Source: Pontederia crassipes
Taxonomy: Eukaryota > Streptophyta > Magnoliopsida > Commelinales > Pontederiaceae
Assembly (NCBI GenBank): GCA_030549335.1
Contig: CM060183.1
Coordinates: forward strand, 24,440,552 to 24,504,551
DNA: 64,000 nucleotides
Direction: 5' to 3'
In this document: one piece after another, positions 57,825 through 64,000 of the stretch
Position numbering within the stretch: position 1 is the stretch's first letter
How the letters are laid out: each line of letters starts with the position of its first letter
The notes under the pieces: model-generated
What the model was told of the DNA's origin: nothing
Databases searched by the model: none
Seen by the model: the letters and a program-made list of their open reading frames with translations, nothing else
Position numbers and translations under genes: made by a program

Positions 57825-60800
57825 ATGGACGCCAACGCCGGCTCCGCCCCGCCTGCTCCGGCGGTCCCCGAGGCGGCTCCGCCCGTTCCGGTGGCCGAAA
57901 CCCTAGTCGAAGCACCTCGGCGACGAGCCGGCGGCAACAAGAGGAAAACCTCAGCCGCTTCCTCCTCCTCCTCCTCCTCCTCCGCGCCCCCTCCCAAGAG
58001 GCAGGCCAAGGAGCGGAACCATCCTCTCCACCTCCTCTTCCCCGCTCACAACGGTCCCATCACTCGAGCCCGGCAGTCTCCCAACAAGTTGGCGGCGGCC
58101 TCTGCCTTCGCCGTCCCGCAGAAGCTGCCGGACCATGCAGCGACTGTGGCCTGGTCCCGGGACTCCGCGCAAAGGGACGCATCGGATGCTGGAGATCTGA
58201 TCAAGGTCGAGGACGACGACGAGACAGCGGCGAAGGAGGAGCCGCTTGTGGATGCGGATTTTGAGGCCGTTCGATCTCGCGGCTCCAGCATGCATGCCGT
58301 GCCTACTCCCGCCGGTGAGTTTTTCCGACTTAAATTTTATTCTCTAGGATATATTTTTTGTCAATTTTACTGCTTTGTTTTTTGTGTACCATGATTTGTT
58401 ACTACAATGGCCATCATTAGTTATGAGGGAGCCTATTTGTTCTCTTGCTAATGCAACAATGCTAGGGGTTTTAGGTAGAGAATGCAACTTCTACCTTATA
58501 CATTGAAACTGCTGATAAATCTCCTTTGATGTAAGCTTGGTTGTTGCATAGATTTGGCTTATGCATATTGCTACTAAAATACATAACCAAAATGTGCAAA
58601 CTTGATTGGATATGGTACACAAACTCTCACTATCTTTTGTTATTTATAGGTTGGTTTTCATGGAAAACTATCCATTCAGTTGAGAGGCATATGCTGCCTT
58701 CATTTTTTAACGGGAAGTCTGAGAAGCGGACACCTGAGGTGTACATGGAAATTCGGAACTCAATTGTCAGGAAATTTCATGCTGATCCACAGAAGCCAGT
58801 GGAAGTCAAAGACTTTGAGGATTTATGTGTTGGTGATATGGAAATAAGGCAAGAAATAATGGAATTTCTGGATCACTGGGGTCTGATAAATTTCCATCCT
58901 TTCCCTCCTAAGACTGACGACAACAAGCTTGATGCTGATAATGAAGCGAACACTTCCTCTTTGGTCGAGAAGTTGTATCAATTTGAAACCATTCAGCCAT
59001 TGCCTCGTATTACTCCCAAGAAAGACGAGCCCCTTTTGGTACCAAGCATAACATCATCTTTGCTTCCGGAGTCTGCTCTGCTTGATGAATTGGCAAGGCC
59101 TGTTGGCCCCTCTGTGGAGTATCATTGCAACTCTTGCTCGGGTGATTGCTCTAGGAAACGTTATCACTGTCAAAAACAGGTCAGAGCTTTTATGATGCTA
59201 TCATAATGGACCATTTGCCATTTCTTATTACCTTAATTTTCGCATTATTTTTTACTTGAATTGAGACCTTAGCACCTGAGATATTCGAGAGTCACTCAAT
59301 TCCTCAAGATTATTTTGATTTAAATTGTCCAAATATAAGAACTCCGCCTATGTTTTATAGCCGGTCCCAAGTCCGGATAAAGGAGGAGGGTTGTGTTAGG
59401 CCCCGACAGCCAGCGTAAAACCCTGTCGAATCTCATGATCATGAATCAACGAAGTCGTATGATCCATGTAGCCGACCCCACCTGGTGGGATAAGGTTTTA
59501 TTGTTGTTGTTGTTGATGTCCAAATATAAGACCTTGTTGGTCATTTCACCTCAATGGTTACTTTTACTGTTCATTGCTGAAATTTCTGTTTTTTTGTAAT
59601 TAATTACAGAGATATTTAAAGTGAATGGATCTGGTATTAAGAAGGTGCACTTGTATAAATAAAATGTCGTTTATTAGAATTATTCTAGCTCACATAACTA
59701 AATATGTGCCCATCCTTTTTCCATTTTGAATGGTTATATTTTATGAAGAGACTGATGAATCTGTCTTGAACCCTTTTGTGAACTCGTGTGTGTTGATTAA
59801 TATATTAATGTATTGAGTTGCCAAAGTCCAGCAATAGCCTGTATCCAAATCACAGTGGAAATGCAGGAAATAAAGAAAGAACCAATGCTACTAGTTTTTT
59901 TTTTCACTAAAGAAAATTGTACCTGATGTGTAAACGTTTGAGAAATTTGTACGGAAGTAGTAAGGAAGAAGAAAAAGTTATTTGATACTCGGTCGTCCTG
60001 CAAGTTCCTCTACTATTATGTATTTCATCTACCATGAGCTAAATGCTATGCTTCATAACTGGGGAGTCCTCTACAAAATGTGATGTAACAATGAATGATA
60101 TATATCAAATCATTTTTTGTGTACACATTACTTCACTTTTTGAGGGTGAGGACAGGACGATTGAGATTTTCTTTTGAGAGCTAAGGATGATTGATTGTTT
60201 TTTTTTAGAAGAAGGATGATTGAGAGTTATGAGTAACTTTATAGTTATATTAGCCTATTTAAACTCCATTATGATTGAATGTTGTCATCATATCTTCTTC
60301 AACATGTTTATTCTAAATTCTGTAATTTACATAATTTTGGTAAATGCTTTCAGATAATGTCTAATTCTTTTTCCCACTACTTCTGAAGTTATGCGAGATA
60401 ATAACATAAAAAATTATGTTGATCGTTTGATGATCCGAAAAGTTATATATCGGGCTTACTCATGTTGGTCAAAGCAATCAAACTTTGAAGATAATCAACA
60501 GAAGGCGAATCTCTATATATCATCCTAATCCTATGCACATAACAGATAAACGAGAACCCAAATTTCAGAAATTTCAGAAGAAATTTTTTATTATTCATAA
60601 CTGAATGATTCTTTTTGAGGGGATAAAGGATGATTAACAAGGTTATTAATAATCCAAAACCATTCATTCCATCAAAAGAGAGTTCATGTCGTGAAGGAAG
60701 CAAAAGGAAAGGAGAAGAATAAAGAGATGTCAATGTTGGTTCCCCTCTCCCTGGTAAAAGAACTAGCATGAGTAAGGATGTTGTTGATGCAGCATATATC

Positions 60801-63471
60801 GGGTTGGTAGACAACCAGTTGCCCACATGAGTGCAAAAATGTGGATCCACTATAGGTGATGATGGAATTGGAGACAGCACCACGTCTAAAAGAGGATCAG
60901 AAGTCTCCTAAAAAAATGAAAAAAAATAGAGGTCAGAAGTCAGCTCTGTAATACAGCAAATCCAGTCCATTGGCCCTGCTCCAGATCTCCCTTGAAATAT
61001 TGCAATTAAAGAAGAGATATCCCGATGCTTCTTCTGCCTACTTACCACACATTTCGCAGTTTGATGATATCCCGTTGAGCCATCTTGTGCAGTATGAAGC
61101 ACTAAGGATCCTCCTTCTCAAAAACCAAATAAAGATCTTGGTCTTAATTGGAACTCTGGTGTTCCAAATAAGCCCACAGACAGATATGAAGCTAACATCA
61201 GCATCCTGGACCTGCAAGCGCAGGGTGTCTTGCCTGTATAACGCTGAAAATTCCCCTTGACCAAAGCCATCCAGAGAGAGAGAGAGAGACCTCAACCTTT
61301 TAAAGTTCATAGCTTTTAGAAAATGAATGTTTGCAGACCATCATACGCACAAAAAGGATAAGCGATTCAAGGTCCAAAGAAGACATTTTTTGTTCATAGC
61401 TTCTAAAATTGGTTGTCTACAATATATGTACTTATGTATAGTTCCAAATTGCTAGAATCACACTAGCAACAAGACTTTACTACTATGACTAGGGACTAAA
61501 AGAAAGAACATAAAATATAAAAAGAAACTAAAATTCTAGGACTCCTCCCTCTCTCTCTCAAAAAGAGATTTTCTTGAACTCATCCTAAATTTATTAATAT
61601 CAAGTTTAGGCATTGTTATTCATGGGTTTTTCCAGAAGTAGCTTTTTGGTCATCTAGTTCATGGACCATTAAGTGACTATTATTTAGTTGTCAAAGGGTC
61701 AAGCAATTAGAAGTTCTACTTTTAATAATTTAAAATTAGTTGGGTTGTTTACTGTACATGACAACTTGAGTTCTTGATGATAGCTACTCTCTCTTTTTTG
61801 TTTATGTTGAGCAGTATATAGTCTGTCTCCTTTATTTGGTACTTTGGCATGCCTATTGATTTTGCAAAATGAGTTGCATCATTTGGCCAACCTTGCACAT
61901 TTTCTGATGTAACCTGTTCAACAGGCTGATTTTGATTTATGCAGTGATTGCTACAATGATAGAAAATTTGATTCAGGCATGGCACCAAGTGATTTCATTC
62001 TTATGGAGTCTGCAGACATTTCTGGTGCAAATGGTGGAAATTGGACAGATCAAGAAACTCTATTACTTTTAGAGGCGCTAGAACTTTTTGCGGAGAATTG
62101 GAATGAAATAGCTGAACATGTTGCTACTAAAACTAAAGCCCAATGCATCTTACACTTTCTTCAAATGCCTATTGAAGATTCTTTTCTGGAACATGATGAT
62201 GATGCAAGTGAGAATAACAAGGACAACGAGGATCCTGTGTCAAATACAGAATCAGCAAACCAGGACCCTAAGACAGAATCAGCTAATCCTGGCCTTCCTG
62301 AAACAATGCAAAGTGAAGAGAAGGAAGAAAAAGAGGAAGAAAATGTTGAAGATGCTCTCGAAAAAAATAAAGATGATACCGCAGATCAAACTACAACTTC
62401 CAAAGATGATTCTTCAGTTGGTAAAAGTGCTCCAGATGATAAAATTACTCATGTGACTGGTGCCAGTATTGCCATTGATGCATTGAAAAGTGCATTTCAA
62501 GCCATTGGTTGCGCTCCAGACCATGAAGGTTTAAGTTCATTTGCCGAAGCTGGAAATCCTGTCATGGCATTGGTCAGTTGGCGTATTAGTCTGAAGTTTA
62601 CGATGGTTCACTCTATAGTACTTCTAGATGCTAATTGTATTTAGTGCTTGTTTGCAGGCAGCATTTTTAGTAAATCTTGTTGAGCCTGATGTTGCTAACA
62701 CCTCTTGCCGTAGTTCGTTGAGAGCTGTGTCTGAAGATTCTCCTGCGATCCAGCTTGCTACTAGGCATTGCTTTCTTCTTGAAGATCCACCAGATAATGT
62801 GAATGATCAACCAGATGAAATGAAGGAATCGAATGAAGTGAAAGACCCTTCCAGTTGTATGAGGTATTTGTATTGATCAAGGTCTAGTATATTATGGTAA
62901 TTGAAGTCACTTGAGCTTACTCTGATGCATGAAATAAAAAAACGCAGTTCTGCAACAGATAATGGTAATGAGAGGGCTCAAAAGGATCAAAACCATGAGG
63001 CATCAAATGGTGCTTGTAATTCAAAGTCTGAAGACAAGAATGAGGATGTTTCTCAAGTGGAGAATGATGCAGCCTTAATTAGCTTGCCAAAAGAAACTTC
63101 AAAGGAAACAAATGGTGCGAGTCTTGCCTTGGAGGCAATGCCTAAAACCACTGAGGAATCATTAAATGATTCTAAGGTTGATGGTGATTCTGAATTGCCT
63201 GCGGACCTTTCGACAGCCGTGCAAGACACAGGTAAAAGGGCCTCTGAAGGAAAACATGGTAAAAAAGAAACAAAAAAGTCAGAGCATCAAGAAGAGGAAA
63301 GACCAAGTACTCTTAGGGAACAAGATGGCATAGGTACAAATGACAATGTCCAAGAGCATCCAAAAGATGCATCTGAAAAGGCTGCAGATTCAATTGGCAC
63401 CGTGGTTGAAGCTCAAGAGATCCAGCTAAAGCCTGGAACGATTTCAACTAATGAAAGCAACAGAGATGCAG
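57825..63471 (+). CDS. SWI3D: SWI/SNF complex subunit SWI3D (partial, 3' end outside the window)
   Basis: Exons: 57825-58314, 58650-59179, 61925-62572, 62658-62863 and 62948-63471; all junctions are GT-AG and keep frame. This gives about 800 residues. Residues 1-150 are low-complexity (Ala/Pro/Ser, KRKTSAA, HNGPITRARQ). A SWIRM domain (about 153-255) has AGWFSWKTIHSVERHMLPSF and EFLDHWGLINFHPFPP. A ZZ zinc finger (about 320-362) is spliced across exons 2/3, with YHCNSCSGDCSRKRYHC and DLCSDCYN. A SANT domain (about 376-425) has NWTDQETLLLLEALE and HVATKTKAQCILHFL. Then come acidic spacers and the conserved NPVMAL/AAFLVNLVEPDV block. SWIRM plus ZZ plus SANT in this order, and close similarity throughout, identify SWI3D, a core nuclear subunit of plant SWI/SNF remodellers. 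The C-terminal coiled coil lies downstream. The ATG at 57825 is the first in frame. Intron 2 (2.7 kb) carries two LINE fragments. Confidence 0.93.
59341..59516 (+). mobile_element. Short RTE-type LINE fragment in SWI3D intron 2
   Basis: A 15-bp duplication TGTCCAAATATAAGA stands at 59326-59340 and 59517-59531. The 3' half (from about 59450) matches the 3' end of the RTE copy at 31795-32287 ('gtcgtatgatccatgtagcc', 'ggataagg') and ends in (TTG)n. One frame reads MIHVADPTWWDKVLLLLLL, the known RTE C terminus. It is inserted in the same direction as the gene. Confidence 0.92.
60900..61310 (-). mobile_element. L1-type LINE fragment, antisense in SWI3D intron 2
   Basis: The minus strand encodes a zf-RVT-like segment: IWNTRVPIKTKIFIWFLRRRILSA, then CEMCGK, and after a stop YLFFNCNISREIW. 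This is the zinc-binding region downstream of the reverse transcriptase in plant L1 elements. A further minus-strand frame continues to about 60443 without recognisable similarity. Neither end could be fixed, and no duplication was found. Confidence 0.75.
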
Positions 63472-63552
63472 GTGAGAAACTCAAATATTTCTCCGTTTGA
63501 TATTGACAGTACCCAAGGCTAGAGAACCTTTTAAATAAGTGTTTTCCTGCAG

Positions 63553-63600
63553 ATTGTGGAAAATTCCGTCGAAACTTCAGAGAGTTGATTGAAATCTAAC
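63553..63600 (+). other. Doubtful further SWI3D exon
   Basis: An acceptor-like CTGCAG precedes 63553. Joined in phase to 63471 it would add only 15 residues and then a stop, which does not fit SWI3D. The true next exon probably lies beyond the window, so I do not include this in the CDS. Confidence 0.25.
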
Positions 63601-63877
63601 CTCCCTCCACATGTTTAGATGGTTTTCTTGTGTTTCATGTTTTCACTAAAAACCTTAGACCATATCTTCATTTTTTGTGCCTTCTGTGTTATAAATTATT
63701 CTTGGTAATATGACGAGAGTTATGATAATCAGAGATTTTGTTCAGTTATATCTTATAAAAAATCTTCTCCCAAAAGAAAATATCTATTATAAAAAATCAA
63801 CATAAAACTCTTGCTTTCCTTTCACAAATAAGGTTATTCCTTTTAACAGCTCTTCAATTGGAAATGTTTCCTGCTCT

Positions 63878-64000
63878 AAAAAATTTTATAATTTTTCGAC
63901 ATCTAACCATAAGTTATGAACTTACAAATTTTAGTCCCTAAACTTTTCTGGATTTGAAACTTAGATCTTTCCATTAAGTTCCATCCAATCTTCTATGTTA
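63878..64000. mobile_element. Fold-back MITE copy 4, cut by the window end
   Basis: 'aattttataatttttcgacatctaac', 'aagttatgaacttac' and 'ttttagtccctaaact' follow the left arm of the family in order. Position after SWI3D exon 5 implies that it sits in a SWI3D intron. The right arm is outside the window. Confidence 0.65.

Larger units (their letters stand above)
59180..61924 (+). other. SWI3D intron 2, TE-laden
   Basis: Donor GTCAGA follows the Gln codon of the ZZ finger; acceptor TTCAACAG precedes the Ala codon. It holds an RTE fragment (59341-59516, sense), an L1 zf-RVT fragment (about 60900-61310, antisense) and a short (GA)n run near 61275. The intron separates the two halves of the ZZ finger. 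Confidence 0.85.

Overview
The window is a stretch of nuclear DNA from a flowering plant. The host genes have GT-AG introns and the intergenic space is AT-rich and full of plant-type transposable elements (TEs). The ANP32-like gene looks most like monocot homologues, so a monocot is the best guess; this is inference, not proof.

There are three supported host genes, all on the + strand: (1) an ANP32-related acidic nuclear protein with two coding exons (7743-8930 and 10681-10929); (2) a small intronless gene for a plastid-targeted membrane protein of unknown function (12561-13088); (3) the first five coding exons of a SWI3D-type subunit of the SWI/SNF chromatin remodeller (57825 to about 63471). 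The C-terminal part of SWI3D lies beyond the window.

Almost everything else is TE-derived, and many boundaries can be fixed from target-site duplications (TSDs). From left to right: a 4.6 kb LTR with perfect 10-bp inverted ends (237-4868); a Mutator-like element carrying a broken FAR1-type transposase (about 13761-18738), into which a TRIM and a fold-back MITE inserted, the MITE itself being split by a CACTA element; an apparently full-length but dead L1-type LINE (19403-24979), whose 3' TSD received a reverse-strand Ty1/copia element (24992-29890); a young truncated RTE LINE (31795-32287); a 579-bp terminal-repeat element (32437-33015); and a Ty1/copia element (38016-52515) whose 3' LTR was split by a 10.3 kb Sirevirus-like copia element (42148-52493) with an extra ORF after pol. 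Four copies of the fold-back MITE family occur, one just upstream of SWI3D and one in a late SWI3D intron.

The host genes form no operon or pathway cluster; two of the three act in the nucleus on chromatin, which may be coincidence. The most informative content is the dated, nested TE stratigraphy. No CRISPR array, rRNA gene or convincing tRNA gene was seen. I found no clearly new enzymatic system. The least explained items are the fold-back MITE family, the extra ORF and palindromic repeat arrays of the Sirevirus-like element, the GC-rich core of the CACTA element, and the internal repeat of the plastid protein.
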